64,000 bases of DNA from Arthrobacter sp. 131MFCol6.1 (GCF_000374925.1 NZ_KB895543.1:62001-126000), one strand, 5' to 3'; positions 8,017 to 16,955 are shown, numbered from the stretch's first letter. A program made the numbers and translations. The notes: generated by a model not told the origin, from the sequence alone.

Positions 8017-9641
8017 ACATCACCAGCCTTGCCCCGCTCGCCGTCGTACTCCCCATCCTGGGCGCCGCCCTGACGTTCCTGCTCATCCATCACCCCCGGG
8101 TCCAGCGCGCGGTCAGCATCGCCGTGCTGACCCTGACCCTGCTGCTGGAATGCTGGCTGCTGGCCTCCGTCTGGGATGGCGGGACGGCCGCGGTGAACAT
8201 CGGCGGCTGGCTGCCGCCCTGGGGCGTCGTGCTGGTGGTGGACCAGTTCTCCTCGCTCATGCTCGTGGTGTCCTCGGCCGTGAGCCTCGCGGTGCTGATC
8301 TACGCAACGGGACAGGGCATGGCCGACGGCGACCGCGACGCGCCGGTCTCGATCTTCCACCCGACCTACCTGATCCTCGTAGCCGGGGTGTCCAACGCCT
8401 TCCTCACCGGGGACCTGTTCAACCTCTACGTCGGCTTCGAGATCCTGCTGACGGCCAGCTACGTGCTCATCACCCTCGGCGGGACAGGCCCGCGCATCCG
8501 GGCCGGCGTGACCTACGTGGTGGTCTCCGTCGTGTCCTCAGTGCTGTTCCTGATCGCGATCGCCATGATCTACGGTGCCACCGGAACCATCAACATGGCG
8601 GACCTCGCCATCAAGCTCGGGGAACTCGACCAGGGCACGCGGACGCTGCTGCACGTCATGCTGCTGGTGGCCTTCGGCATCAAGGCCGCCGTGTTCCCGC
8701 TGTCCTTCTGGCTCCCTGACTCGTACCCCACCGCGCCGGCCCCGGTCACGGCGGTGTTTGCCGGGCTGCTCACCAAGGTGGGCGTCTATGCGATGGTCCG
8801 CACGGAAACGCTGCTCTTCCCGGGGGATGCGCTCAACGGCCCGCTCATGGTCGCCGCGCTGCTGACCATGGTCGTTGGCATCCTCGGCGCCCTGGCCCAA
8901 AGCGACATCAAGAGGCTCCTGTCCTTCACGCTGGTCAGCCATATTGGCTACATGGTGTTCGGCCTGGCCATGTCCACGGTGGCCGGCCTGGGCGCCGCGG
9001 TGTTCTACGTGGCCCACCACATCACCGTCCAGACCAGCCTGTTCCTGGTGACCGGCCTGATTGAACGCCGTGGCGGCAGCTCGTCCGTGGACCGCGTGGC
9101 GGGGCTGGCCAAGCTCTCCCCGGTCTTGGGGGTCCTGTTCTTCATTCCCGCCATGAACCTCGCCGGAATCCCGCCGTTCTCGGGTTTCCTGGGCAAGCTG
9201 GGGCTGCTTCAGGCAGGCGTGGAACTGGGAACGCCGCTGGCCTACGCCCTGGTGATCGGCGGCGTGCTGACGAGCCTGCTGACCCTGCTGGCGATCGCGA
9301 GGGTCTGGAACCGGGCGTTCTGGCGCAAGCCCGAGGACGCCGAACACCCCGATCCGGTGCTCCTGGCAGCGCCGGCCGACTCCGCCACAGGTGACCGGGC
9401 CGGCAAGACGAATGTGACCCTGCTGCCCCGCACCATGGTGGGCTCCACCCTTGGCCTGGTGGTTTTTGGGGTGGCCCTGACCGTCTTTGCCGGACCGCTG
9501 TTCAGGGTGGCAGACCAGTCCGCCCAGGAGATGCTGGACCGGACCTCCTACATCCATGCCGTGCTCGGCCAGGACGCGCCCGTGCCGCCGGTGCCTCCGT
9601 CGGTCCATCCGGTGCAGATCCAGGAGGGCAGCGGGAAATGA
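8013..9641 (+). CDS. mrpD: Mrp Na+/H+ antiporter subunit D
   Basis: A 542-residue, NuoM/NuoN-like proton-translocating subunit with about 14 membrane segments. Conserved family stretches include FLTGDLFNLYVGFEILL and FGIKAAVFPLSFWLPDSY, where the Glu in VGFE and the Lys in IKAA correspond to the proton-path residues of the family. A GTG start overlaps the mrpC stop by 4 nt. A hydrophilic loop near residues 445-470 and a periplasmic-looking C-terminal tail follow. It works with MrpA as the second ion channel of the complex. Confidence 0.94.
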   Translation: MNITSLAPLAVVLPILGAALTFLLIHHPRVQRAVSIAVLTLTLLLECWLLASVWDGGTAAVNIGGWLPPWGVVLVVDQFSSLMLVVSSAVSLAVLIYATGQGMADGDRDAPVSIFHPTYLILVAGVSNAFLTGDLFNLYVGFEILLTASYVLITLGGTGPRIRAGVTYVVVSVVSSVLFLIAIAMIYGATGTINMADLAIKLGELDQGTRTLLHVMLLVAFGIKAAVFPLSFWLPDSYPTAPAPVTAVFAGLLTKVGVYAMVRTETLLFPGDALNGPLMVAALLTMVVGILGALAQSDIKRLLSFTLVSHIGYMVFGLAMSTVAGLGAAVFYVAHHITVQTSLFLVTGLIERRGGSSSVDRVAGLAKLSPVLGVLFFIPAMNLAGIPPFSGFLGKLGLLQAGVELGTPLAYALVIGGVLTSLLTLLAIARVWNRAFWRKPEDAEHPDPVLLAAPADSATGDRAGKTNVTLLPRTMVGSTLGLVVFGVALTVFAGPLFRVADQSAQEMLDRTSYIHAVLGQDAPVPPVPPSVHPVQIQEGSGK

Positions 9642-10183
9642 ACCGGAAAAGGATCTCCCTGCGCCAGGAACTGCCGCTGCTGGTGTGGCTCGTCTTTGTC
9701 TGGGGCGCACTCTGGCAGAACTTCAGCCCGGGCAATCTCCTCTTCGGAGCCCTCATCGCGGTGCTCGTGGCGCGCATTTTCTATCTGCCCCCGGTGGAAC
9801 TCGGCGGCCGCTTCAACGTGCTCCGCGCCGTGCCCTTCGCCCTCGTCTTCCTTGGAAAAGTCGTCGCGGCAAGCTTCCAGGTCATGTACCTGGCCGTGGT
9901 CCGCGGCCCGGACGTGGTCAGCGCAATCGTCGCCGTGCCGCTCCGGAGCCATTCGGACCTTCTGGTCACGGCCACCGGGCATGTGATCTCGCTGATTCCC
10001 GGGTCCCTCGTGGTGGAGGTGGACAGGTCAACGTCCACGCTCTACATCCACGGCATCAACGTCCGCAATGCCGAGGACGCGGCCAAGCTGCGCAAAGAGG
10101 TCCGGGACACCGAGGCCGGGCTGATCCGGATCATGGGGACCAGAGACGAACTTTCCGCACTGACACAGGAGATCGCCGCATGA
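9638..10183 (+). CDS. mrpE: Mrp Na+/H+ antiporter subunit E
   Basis: A 181-residue protein with two or three N-terminal membrane segments and a cytoplasmic C-terminal domain. The family signature is visible in VATGHVISLIPGSLVVEVD followed by STLYIHGI. The ATG overlaps the mrpD stop. In known Mrp complexes, E is needed for full activity and complex stability rather than forming an ion path. Confidence 0.92.
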   Translation: MNRKRISLRQELPLLVWLVFVWGALWQNFSPGNLLFGALIAVLVARIFYLPPVELGGRFNVLRAVPFALVFLGKVVAASFQVMYLAVVRGPDVVSAIVAVPLRSHSDLLVTATGHVISLIPGSLVVEVDRSTSTLYIHGINVRNAEDAAKLRKEVRDTEAGLIRIMGTRDELSALTQEIAA

Positions 10184-10458
10184 TGCAGACAGTCCTGACG
10201 GTGACCGCCGTCGTCCTGTCCCTGGCCGCTGCGGGGGCGATCGTCCGGATCGCGCGGGGGCCCTCGCTGCTGGACCGGGTTCTCGCCGCCGACGTGCTGC
10301 TGGCCATCTTCGGCGCAGCCCTGTGCATCGACATGGCCGCCAACCGGCACCTCAACAACCTCATGCTGCTCGTTGCGATTTCGCTGATCGGTTTCGTCGG
10401 CTCGGTCACCGTGGCCCGGTTCGTGGCCGACAGGCGGGAGGGCGTCCGTGAATCCTGA
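10180..10458 (+). CDS. mrpF: Mrp Na+/H+ antiporter subunit F
   Basis: A 92-residue protein with three membrane helices (about 3-22, 33-52 and 58-80). The conserved RGPSLLDRVLAADV segment, with its Asp in the membrane-facing turn, marks the MrpF family. Translation starts at ATG 10180, overlapping the mrpE stop, with a second ATG directly after it at 10183. The MrpF Asp is part of the proposed ion route in solved Mrp structures (family knowledge). Confidence 0.93.
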   Translation: MMQTVLTVTAVVLSLAAAGAIVRIARGPSLLDRVLAADVLLAIFGAALCIDMAANRHLNNLMLLVAISLIGFVGSVTVARFVADRREGVRES

Positions 10459-10855
10459 CACAGTGATCGACGCCGTCTCCGGCGTGTTCATGGTGACCGG
10501 TGCCCTGATGTCCCTCGCCGCCGCCATCGGGCTGCTGCGGTTCCCGGACCTCATGAGCAGGATGCACGCGGCCACCAAACCGCAGGTCCTCGGCCTGTTC
10601 CTGCTGCTGGCGGCCCTCGGCCTGCAGATGCGCACCTGGTCGGTGTGGCCCGTCCTGCTGGTGGCCTGGCTCTTCCAGCTGCTCACCGTCCCCGTGTCCG
10701 CCCACATGGTGGGCCGGGCCGGCTACCGGACCAAGCACCTGCACCCGGAGCTGCTGAGCTCCGACGAGCTTGAGGCCATAGTCCAGAGGGCCGCCCAGAA
10801 GGCCGCCCGGCAGGCGGCCACGCACGGGGCGGACGACGACGAAGCCGGCCGCTGA
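10448..10855 (+). CDS. mrpG: Mrp Na+/H+ antiporter subunit G
   Basis: A 135-residue protein with three membrane segments and the MnhG signature FPDLMSRMHAATKPQVLGLFLLL. The GTG start at 10448 lies inside the end of mrpF (11-nt overlap), so the whole operon from mrpA to mrpG is translationally coupled. The last 35 residues are hydrophilic and Ala/Asp-rich. With this gene the set A(B)-C-D-E-F-G is complete. Confidence 0.93.
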   Translation: MNPDTVIDAVSGVFMVTGALMSLAAAIGLLRFPDLMSRMHAATKPQVLGLFLLLAALGLQMRTWSVWPVLLVAWLFQLLTVPVSAHMVGRAGYRTKHLHPELLSSDELEAIVQRAAQKAARQAATHGADDDEAGR

Positions 10856-10917
10856 GCCCCTTGGCCGGCGCCGTGGCCGGCGCTTCGACCGCAACGGCCG
10901 CGGCTAGTCGGGTCCGG

Positions 10918-11181
10918 TCAGACGATGTCCTGGGTCTTCGCGAAGCGGGTGATCGCGCGCTGGGTGCCGCGGTTGGCGAGCACCTGGATGATGGCGCTGA
11001 CCGATGCGGAGATCAGGGCGAAGGTCAGGGCCGAGCGCAGGGTGGTGGGGACGTCGTCCTCCTGGCCCTTGGGCGGCTTGTTGCCCGTGGACTTCTCCCA
11101 CATGGTGTCCACCAGCTTGGTGCCGGCAAAGCCGGCGAGGAGGCTGACGCCGGTGCCGAGCAGCTTGATGAGGATGTTCAT
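10918..11181 (-). CDS. DUF4235 membrane protein
   Basis: An 87-residue protein with two predicted membrane helices (about 3-25 and 49-70), separated by a hydrophilic loop with KSTGNKPPKGQEDD. This arrangement is that of the DUF4235 family, which is widespread in actinobacteria and has no known function. It starts at ATG 11181 behind a purine-rich AGGAGACC sequence on the minus strand and is convergent with mrpG. Too small for a transporter; a membrane accessory role is only a guess. Confidence 0.8.
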   Translation of the reverse strand: MNILIKLLGTGVSLLAGFAGTKLVDTMWEKSTGNKPPKGQEDDVPTTLRSALTFALISASVSAIIQVLANRGTQRAITRFAKTQDIV

Positions 11182-11219
11182 TCTTCGGTCTCCTTGGACG
11201 GGAACGGTTTTCCCCTAGC

Positions 11220-11765
11220 CTAGCGTTCCGGGGTGAGGACCATCCGCAGGGCCTCGACCACCAGTTCGTGATCCGTCTTCTGGGGCAGGCCGGAGACGGT
11301 GACGACGGCAACGGCACCCGTGCCGCGCACGTAGATGGGGAACGCCCCGCCGTGGGCGGCGAACTCCGACTGGTCCCACCAGGCGTTGTCCTCGATCCTT
11401 CCGCCTGCCGCGCGGGCCCGGAGGCCCACCAGCAGGGACGGGACCTCGTACCGCATGGCGGTGCGCTTCTTGGCGTTGATCCAGCGTTCGTTGTCCGGTG
11501 TGGCGCCGTCCAGCGCGGCGTGGAAGAGCACCTGCTCGCCTTTGGTGATGTCGACGGCGATGGGCAGCGAGCGTTGCCTGCCCAGCTCGACAAGGAGGAG
11601 CCCGAGGTCCAGGGCGTCATCCTTGCTGAACGATGCAAACTGGAGCGCCTCCATCTCGGCCAGCACGCGGCCGATGAGCGCCGCCAGGGAACCCTGCGGC
11701 TGCGGCTCGCTCGAATCGGGATCGTATTCCCCGGAGGGACCTTGTGTGGCCGGTGAGTGCGACAA
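11220..11765 (-). CDS. HbpS/GlcG-type heme-degrading-domain protein (UPF0303-like)
   Basis: The protein has one domain of about 150 residues with segments LPIAVDITKGEQVLFHAAL, NAKKRTAMRYEVPSLLVGLR and HGGAFPIYVRGTGAVAVVTVSGLPQKTDHELV. This resembles the UPF0303/PF03928 family, which contains HbpS and GlcG. Some members bind or degrade heme; others have no assigned activity. The start is uncertain: a TTG at 11765 gives 181 residues with little non-conserved leader, while the open frame continues to a codon at 11882. No signal peptide is seen. It is codirectional with the DUF4235 gene, 38 nt upstream of it. Confidence 0.72.
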   Translation of the reverse strand: MSHSPATQGPSGEYDPDSSEPQPQGSLAALIGRVLAEMEALQFASFSKDDALDLGLLLVELGRQRSLPIAVDITKGEQVLFHAALDGATPDNERWINAKKRTAMRYEVPSLLVGLRARAAGGRIEDNAWWDQSEFAAHGGAFPIYVRGTGAVAVVTVSGLPQKTDHELVVEALRMVLTPER

Positions 11766-12004
11766 AATATTCCAGCTTTCCGGTGGGTGACGAGGCCGCC
11801 CGCTGGCGGGTCCGGGTGTCCGACACGACGACTCTACCAAGAGGGTTTTCCCGGCCGCCGGGACCGCCGCAGTCCGGTCCACGATTGTGACGGCACACCA
11901 CTGAAAACCCGGCCGTCCGGGTGTAAACTGAGCCAGCCCACAAGGGCGAAAATAATTACGACAGGGGAGCGCCGCCGTCGGGCATCGCCGGAAAAATCCG
12001 GGGA

Positions 12005-12086
12005 AACCTATGGTGGGCGCTGAGAGTGCGGACAGCCGCAGACCCTCGAACCTGATCCGGTTAGTACCGGCGCAAGGGAGTCGAGT
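12005..12086 (+). ncRNA. TPP riboswitch (THI element)
   Basis: The conserved thiamine-pyrophosphate aptamer elements appear in order. CTGAGAG comes first, then a short P3a-like hairpin (TGCGG/CCGCA), then GACCC. The hallmark GAACCTGATCCGGTTAGTACC follows with GCGCAAGGGAGTCGAG closing the domain. The expression platform contains AGGGTGC (12091-12097) pairing with GCACCCT (12130-12136), and a pyrimidine stretch CCTCCCCTCC just upstream of the AGGAGG ribosome-binding site (12152-12157). That stretch could mask the site, so translational control is likely. End coordinates are approximate. Confidence 0.93.
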
Positions 12087-12162
12087 TCTCAGGGTGCGCG
12101 GACGGCGGCGGAAGCCGAGACCGGCCGGAGCACCCTCCCCTCCTGTTCCTCAGGAGGACGAC

Positions 12163-12810
12163 ATGACAGATATTTCAGCACAGCATGGTTCCGCCAGCCG
12201 TTCATCCGCCCGGCGCAACTTCAGTTGGCGCGTGGTGGACATTGTGGTGGCCGCGTTGATCGCCGTAGCCGGCGGCGTCATTTTCTGGGCCTGGTCCCAG
12301 GGCGCGAACCTGATCTCGACTCCGGTCAACGCGGTCTACCCGCCGCTGAGCGGACTCTACGCCGGCGGGTGGATGATCCCGGCGGTGCTGGGGATGCTCA
12401 TCATCCGCAAGCCCGGCGCCGCGCTCTTCTGCGAAACCGTCGCGGCCACGGGCGAGCTCATCATGGGCTCGCAGTACGGCACCACGGTGCTGATTTCCGG
12501 CATCCTGCAGGGCCTCGGCGCCGAACTGGTCTTCGCGGCCTTCCTCTACAAGAAGTTCAACCTGCCCGTCTCCGTGCTGGCCGGCGCCGGCGCGGGCCTC
12601 TTCTGCGGCCTGAACGACTCCTTCCTGCCGTGGGGCTGGAACATCGCCTACGAAGCCGGCGACAAGCTCGCCTACATCGTCTTCACCACGATCTCCGGCG
12701 CAGTGATTGCCGGCGGACTGGCCTGGCTCGCCACCCGCGGCCTGGCGAAGACCGGGGTGCTGGGCTCCTTTGCCTCCCGCAAGGCCGCCACGGAGCCCGT
12801 CTTCTCCTGA
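12163..12810 (+). CDS. ykoE: ECF transporter S component, YkoE-like (thiamine precursor uptake)
   Basis: A 215-residue, six-helix membrane protein that should bind the vitamin precursor. The YkoE family shows conserved PLSGLYAGGWMIPAVLGMLIIRKPGAALFCE and SQYGTTVLISGILQGLGAELVF stretches, both present here. YkoE is linked to hydroxymethylpyrimidine or thiamine uptake, consistent with the TPP riboswitch directly upstream. ATG 12163 is set by the strong AGGAGG at 12152-12157. It is the first gene of a three-gene operon encoding a whole ECF importer. Confidence 0.93.
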   Translation: MTDISAQHGSASRSSARRNFSWRVVDIVVAALIAVAGGVIFWAWSQGANLISTPVNAVYPPLSGLYAGGWMIPAVLGMLIIRKPGAALFCETVAATGELIMGSQYGTTVLISGILQGLGAELVFAAFLYKKFNLPVSVLAGAGAGLFCGLNDSFLPWGWNIAYEAGDKLAYIVFTTISGAVIAGGLAWLATRGLAKTGVLGSFASRKAATEPVFS

Positions 12811-12838
12811 GCCCCGTCGCTGAATCCTGCAGAGAACC

Positions 12839-14500
12839 ATGAAATCTTCACCGGGCGTCCGGCCGGCCGCCGTCACGGCCCGCGGCTGGGGCTGGCGGCA
12901 CGCCGGACGGACCCGGCCCGCGGTCAGCGGCCTTGACCTGGACATCCGGCCGGGGGAGCGCGTGCTCCTGCTGGGGCCTTCCGGCGCCGGCAAGTCGACG
13001 CTGCTCCACGCCCTGGCCGGCGTGCTGGGCGACGGCGCGGCCGGCGACTCCGGCGACTCCGGCGAAGCCGAGAACACAGACGAGACCGGCAGCCTGCTGA
13101 TCGACGGCGCCGCGCCACGGGCGCAGCGCGGCCGCGCCGGGCTGGTGCAGCAGGACCCGGAAACACAGGTGGTGCTGTCCCGTCTCGGCGACGACGTCGC
13201 CTTCGGGGCGGAGAACCTGGCCGTCCCGGCAGCGGAGATCTGGCCGCGCGTGCGCGAGGCGCTCGACGACGTCGGGCTGGGCCGGCTGCCGCTGGACCAT
13301 CCGACGTCGGCCCTCTCCGGCGGACAAAAGCAACGGCTGGCGCTCGCCGGGATCCTCGCGATGCGGCCAGGGCTGCTGCTGCTGGACGAGCCGACCGCCA
13401 ACCTCGACCCCGCGGGCGTCCTGGAGGTCCGCGACGCCGTCGGCCGCTGCCTGGACAAGACGGGCGCCACGCTGGTGGTCGTGGAGCACCGGGTGGGGGT
13501 CTGGAAAGACCTTGTGGACAGGATCGTGGTGCTGCAGCCAGGGTCCGCCACGGACTCCGCGGTCCTCATCGATGGGCCCCCGGACCGGGTCCTGGCCGAG
13601 GCGCGGGACATGCTCATCGGTGCGGGTGTCTGGGTGCCGGGCCACGTCCCGGCGACGCGGATGCGGCTGCCGGCGCGGGGCGCGGGACACGTTCTGCTCG
13701 CGGCCGAAGGGCTCGCAGTGTCCCGCGAGCGGCCGCGGCGGGCCGGGCTGCGCGACGGGTTCCGCACCATCGCGCCGCGCCCGGTCCAGTCCGGGGTCTC
13801 GGTCCAGGTCCGCGCCGGCGAGGCCCTGACCATCACCGGAGCGAACGGCACGGGGAAGTCCACCCTGGCGCTGACGCTGGCCGGGCTCCTGCGGCCCGTT
13901 GCGGGAACGGTCGCGGCCGCGGCGGAGCTGAGCAGTCCCGCCGCTGGTCACTCCAGTGGTCGCTCCGCTGATCGGTTAAGCAGGGGCGCCGGGCCCGATC
14001 CCTACCGGTGGAAGGCCCAGCAGCTGATCGCCAGGATCGGAACCGTCTTCCAGGAACCCGAGCACCAGTTCGTCACCGGCAAGGTCCTCGACGAGCTCAT
14101 GTTCGGCCCGCGCCACCTCGGTTACGGCGAAGACCGCGTGGACGAACTGCTGGAGCGGCTGCGGTTGACGGAGCTTGTGGACGCCAACCCCTACACGCTC
14201 TCCGGCGGCGAGAAGCGGCGCCTTTCGGTAGCAACCGTGCTGGCGGCGCACCCCCAGGTGCTGATCCTGGATGAGCCCACCTTCGGCCAGGATGCCAATA
14301 CCTGGGCCGAACTCGCCTCGTTCCTGTCCGAGCTGCTCGACGCCGGCACCGCCGTCGTGTCCGTGACGCACGACGCCGAATTCAGCGCCGTCCTCGGTGG
14401 CACCGAACTGCGCCTCCGGCCACGGGAAGCCGCCGCCGCGGATGCTCCCGGCCCGGATCTTCAGCTGCCGGAGGGGGCCTCGCCATGGGGGACGCACTGA
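12839..14500 (+). CDS. ykoD: ECF transporter ATPase with two fused nucleotide-binding domains (YkoD-like)
   Basis: A 553-residue protein made of two ABC ATPase domains. Domain 1 has Walker A GPSGAGKST (residues 46-54), signature LSGGQKQRLALAG and Walker B LLLLDEP. Domain 2 has Walker A GANGTGKST (about 334-342), signature LSGGEKRRLSVA and Walker B LILDEPTFGQD. The linkers are Ala/Gly/Ser-rich. The two sites together energise the YkoE/YkoC membrane module. It lies 28 nt after ykoE and overlaps ykoC by 16 nt. Confidence 0.94.
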   Translation: MKSSPGVRPAAVTARGWGWRHAGRTRPAVSGLDLDIRPGERVLLLGPSGAGKSTLLHALAGVLGDGAAGDSGDSGEAENTDETGSLLIDGAAPRAQRGRAGLVQQDPETQVVLSRLGDDVAFGAENLAVPAAEIWPRVREALDDVGLGRLPLDHPTSALSGGQKQRLALAGILAMRPGLLLLDEPTANLDPAGVLEVRDAVGRCLDKTGATLVVVEHRVGVWKDLVDRIVVLQPGSATDSAVLIDGPPDRVLAEARDMLIGAGVWVPGHVPATRMRLPARGAGHVLLAAEGLAVSRERPRRAGLRDGFRTIAPRPVQSGVSVQVRAGEALTITGANGTGKSTLALTLAGLLRPVAGTVAAAAELSSPAAGHSSGRSADRLSRGAGPDPYRWKAQQLIARIGTVFQEPEHQFVTGKVLDELMFGPRHLGYGEDRVDELLERLRLTELVDANPYTLSGGEKRRLSVATVLAAHPQVLILDEPTFGQDANTWAELASFLSELLDAGTAVVSVTHDAEFSAVLGGTELRLRPREAAAADAPGPDLQLPEGASPWGTH

Positions 14501-15288
14501 GCCTGCGCGGCAACCATGCGCTGCTGACCCGCGCCAACCCGCTCGCCAAGTTCACGGCGGTCACCCTGATCACCCTGGTCCTGGCGCTGTCCATTGACTG
14601 GGTTTCGGCGTCGGTGGCGCTCGCCTTCGAACTGCTGCTCCTGCCGCTGGCGGGCCTGACCGTGGCCTTGCTGTGGCAGCGCGGCTGGCCGCTGATCCTC
14701 GCGGCGGCGCTGGGCGGCTGGAGCACGGCCATCCTGGCGCCTGACTCCGGATCCGTCCTGCTCGATGCCGGGATCTGGTCCATCAGTGCCGGTTCCCTGC
14801 AGCTGGGGATCGGCTTCATGCTCCGCGGGCTCGCGATCGCATTGCCTGCGGTGCTGCTGATGAGCTGCACCGACCCCACGGACCTGGCCGACGCCCTGGC
14901 CCAGAACGCAAAACTGCCGCACCGGTTCGTCCTGGGAACCCTGGCCGCCATGCGGCTCGTCGGGATCATGGCCGAGCAATGGCAGACCATCGGCATGGCC
15001 CGGCGGGCCCGCGGCGTGGGCTCAAGCGGCAACCCCTACCAGCGGTTCCGCGCCATGCTGGGCCAGAGTTTCGGCCTGCTGGTGCAGGCGATCCGGAGCG
15101 CCTCGCGGCTCGCGGTGACCATGGAGGCCCGCGGGTTCGGCGGCGCCGAGCGGACCTGGGCCCGGCCGTCCACGTTCAGCGGACTCGACGCCTGGGTGCT
15201 GCTGGGCGGACTCGGCATCGCCGCTGCCGCCGTCGCCGCGGCCCTCGGCGCGGGCACCTGGAACCTCGTCTTCCTCACCCGCCAGTAA
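14485..15288 (+). CDS. ykoC: ECF transporter T component (YkoC-like)
   Basis: A 267-residue membrane protein with about five membrane helices. The two coupling motifs of EcfT proteins, ARRARG and MEARGF, contact the ATPases and are both present (about residues 172-177 and 212-217). The HALLTRANPLAKF opening is typical of the family. ATG 14485 lies inside the end of ykoD, indicating coupled translation. Together with ykoE and ykoD it completes a group-I-like dedicated ECF importer. Confidence 0.93.
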   Translation: MGDALSLRGNHALLTRANPLAKFTAVTLITLVLALSIDWVSASVALAFELLLLPLAGLTVALLWQRGWPLILAAALGGWSTAILAPDSGSVLLDAGIWSISAGSLQLGIGFMLRGLAIALPAVLLMSCTDPTDLADALAQNAKLPHRFVLGTLAAMRLVGIMAEQWQTIGMARRARGVGSSGNPYQRFRAMLGQSFGLLVQAIRSASRLAVTMEARGFGGAERTWARPSTFSGLDAWVLLGGLGIAAAAVAAALGAGTWNLVFLTRQ

Positions 15289-15412
15289 CCAGCGCCGCCG
15301 CCGGAGGTCCGGGGAGTTGCGGCGCCGCGCCCGGTTATCGCATGGTGCGGGTATTCGTGTGAGATTGGCGCCATTCCGGCCGGAATTGCCGCGATTGATA
15401 AATCATGCGTGA

Positions 15413-15418
15413 TATTTT
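15413..15418 (+). promoter_or_regulatory. Candidate -10 box for leaderless HTH-MurA transcript
   Basis: TATTTT at 15413-15418 ends 6 nt before the ATG at 15425 in an AT-rich pocket. The intervening bases CGGGGC are not a good Shine-Dalgarno position. This matches the leaderless pattern seen for dcd. A TTG-type -35 around 15386-15391 would give an over-long spacer, so the -35 is unresolved. Confidence 0.4.
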
Positions 15419-15424
15419 CGGGGC

Positions 15425-16948
15425 ATGACTCAACCGACTGCTGAACACGTAGGCATCCTGCTCCGCGAGGCGCGCGGGGCCAAGGGCTGGACCCAGGGAC
15501 AACTCGCCGCCGAGCTCGGCACCAGCCAGAGCGCCATCGCCCGGATGGAACAGGGCAAGCAGAACCTGAGCCTGAAGATGATCCAGCGCCTGGAGGCGAT
15601 CGTCGGGCACAGCATCGTCAAGGTGGGCCGGCCCCAGATGACCCACCTGCGCGTCGAGGGCGGCCGCACGCTCGCCGGCGCGGTGGACGTCAACAGCAGC
15701 AAGAATGCCGGCGTCGCGCTGTTGTGCGCCAGCCTCATCAACCGCGGCACCACCACCCTGCGCCGGCTGGCCCGGATCGAGGAAGTGAACCGGATTGTGG
15801 AGGTGCTGACCAGCATCGGCGTCGAATGCACCTGGCTCAACGCGAACGACCTCCAGATCCGCCGCCCCGCGGTCCTGGACCTGGCATCCATGGATGTGGA
15901 GGCGGCCCGCCGGACCCGCAGCGTCATCATGCTCCTGGGCCCGCTGCTGGACGAGGCCGACACCTACCGGCTGCCCTACGCCGGCGGCTGCGACCTCGGC
16001 ACCCGCACCGTACAGCCGCACATGCAGGCGCTGCGCCAGTTCGGCCTCAGCGTGGAGGCGAAGTCCGGGTTCTATGCGGTGCAGGCGCCGCCGGCGGACG
16101 GTCACGACCGCTCCTTCGTGCTCAGCGAACGCGGCGACACCGTCACCGAGAACGCCATCATGGCCGCAGCCCACCGCCGTGGCACCACCATCATCCGCAA
16201 TGCCAGCCCGAACTACATGGTGCAGGATCTGTGCTTCTACCTGCAGATGCTCGGCGTCGACATCGCCGGGGTTGGCACCACCACGCTGAAGATCACCGGA
16301 CGCCCGTCGATTGACGCCGACGTCGAATACTTCCCGTCCGAGGACCCGATCGAGGCGATGAGCCTCATCACCGCCGGCATCGTGACGAACTCGGAAGTCA
16401 CCATCCGCCGCGTCCCGATCGAGTTCATGGAAATCGAACTGGCCACGCTCGAACAGATGGGCCAGCGGCTCGAGGTTTCCGGGGAGTACTTTGCCCGGAA
16501 CGGCCGCACCCGCCTGGTGGACGTCACCACCAAGCCTTCGGAGCTGCGGGCGCCGGAGGACAAGATCCACCCCATGCCCTTCCCCGGCCTGAACATCGAC
16601 AACCTGCCCTTCTTCGCGGTGATCGCCGCCAACGCCCACGGCCAGACCATGATCCATGACTGGGTCTACGAGAACCGGGCCATTTACCTGACCGAACTCA
16701 ACAAGCTCGGCGCCCAGGTCCAGCTGCTCGATCCGCACCGCATCTACGTCAACGGGCCCAGCAAATGGCGTGCGGCGGAGGTGGGCTGCCCGCCGGCGCT
16801 CCGCCCCGCCGCCTGCCTGCTGCTGGCCATGCTGGCGGCCCGAGGCGTCTCGGAGCTGAGGAACATTTACGTCATTGAGCGCGGCTATGAGGACCTGGCT
16901 GAGCGGCTGAACACCATCGGCGCGAAGATCGAGTACTTCCAGGACTGA
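15425..16948 (+). CDS. HTH-XRE domain fused to a MurA-type enolpyruvyl transferase
   Basis: A 507-residue protein. Residues about 7-65 form a Cro/C1-type helix-turn-helix (LREARGAKGWTQGQLAAELGTS followed by QSAIARMEQGKQNLS). Residues about 75-505 form a UDP-GlcNAc 1-carboxyvinyltransferase (EPSP-synthase fold). Catalytic residues of MurA are retained: Lys93 in SSKNA, Cys189 in GGCDLGTR, Asp392 in NIDNLP and Arg460 in LRPAAC. The enzyme half is therefore probably active, unlike a pure regulator. It may couple peptidoglycan precursor synthesis to DNA binding. Sequence identity to canonical MurA looks modest, and a separate housekeeping MurA presumably exists elsewhere. It stands alone, followed by a large hairpin. 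Confidence 0.88.
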   Translation: MTQPTAEHVGILLREARGAKGWTQGQLAAELGTSQSAIARMEQGKQNLSLKMIQRLEAIVGHSIVKVGRPQMTHLRVEGGRTLAGAVDVNSSKNAGVALLCASLINRGTTTLRRLARIEEVNRIVEVLTSIGVECTWLNANDLQIRRPAVLDLASMDVEAARRTRSVIMLLGPLLDEADTYRLPYAGGCDLGTRTVQPHMQALRQFGLSVEAKSGFYAVQAPPADGHDRSFVLSERGDTVTENAIMAAAHRRGTTIIRNASPNYMVQDLCFYLQMLGVDIAGVGTTTLKITGRPSIDADVEYFPSEDPIEAMSLITAGIVTNSEVTIRRVPIEFMEIELATLEQMGQRLEVSGEYFARNGRTRLVDVTTKPSELRAPEDKIHPMPFPGLNIDNLPFFAVIAANAHGQTMIHDWVYENRAIYLTELNKLGAQVQLLDPHRIYVNGPSKWRAAEVGCPPALRPAACLLLAMLAARGVSELRNIYVIERGYEDLAERLNTIGAKIEYFQD

Positions 16949-16955
16949 ATCCAAG

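Noticed and set aside
12010-12162. ATG at 12010 as start of the YkoE gene
   Set aside because: It lies inside the TPP aptamer; the AGGAGG-supported ATG at 12163 gives a normal family N-terminus.
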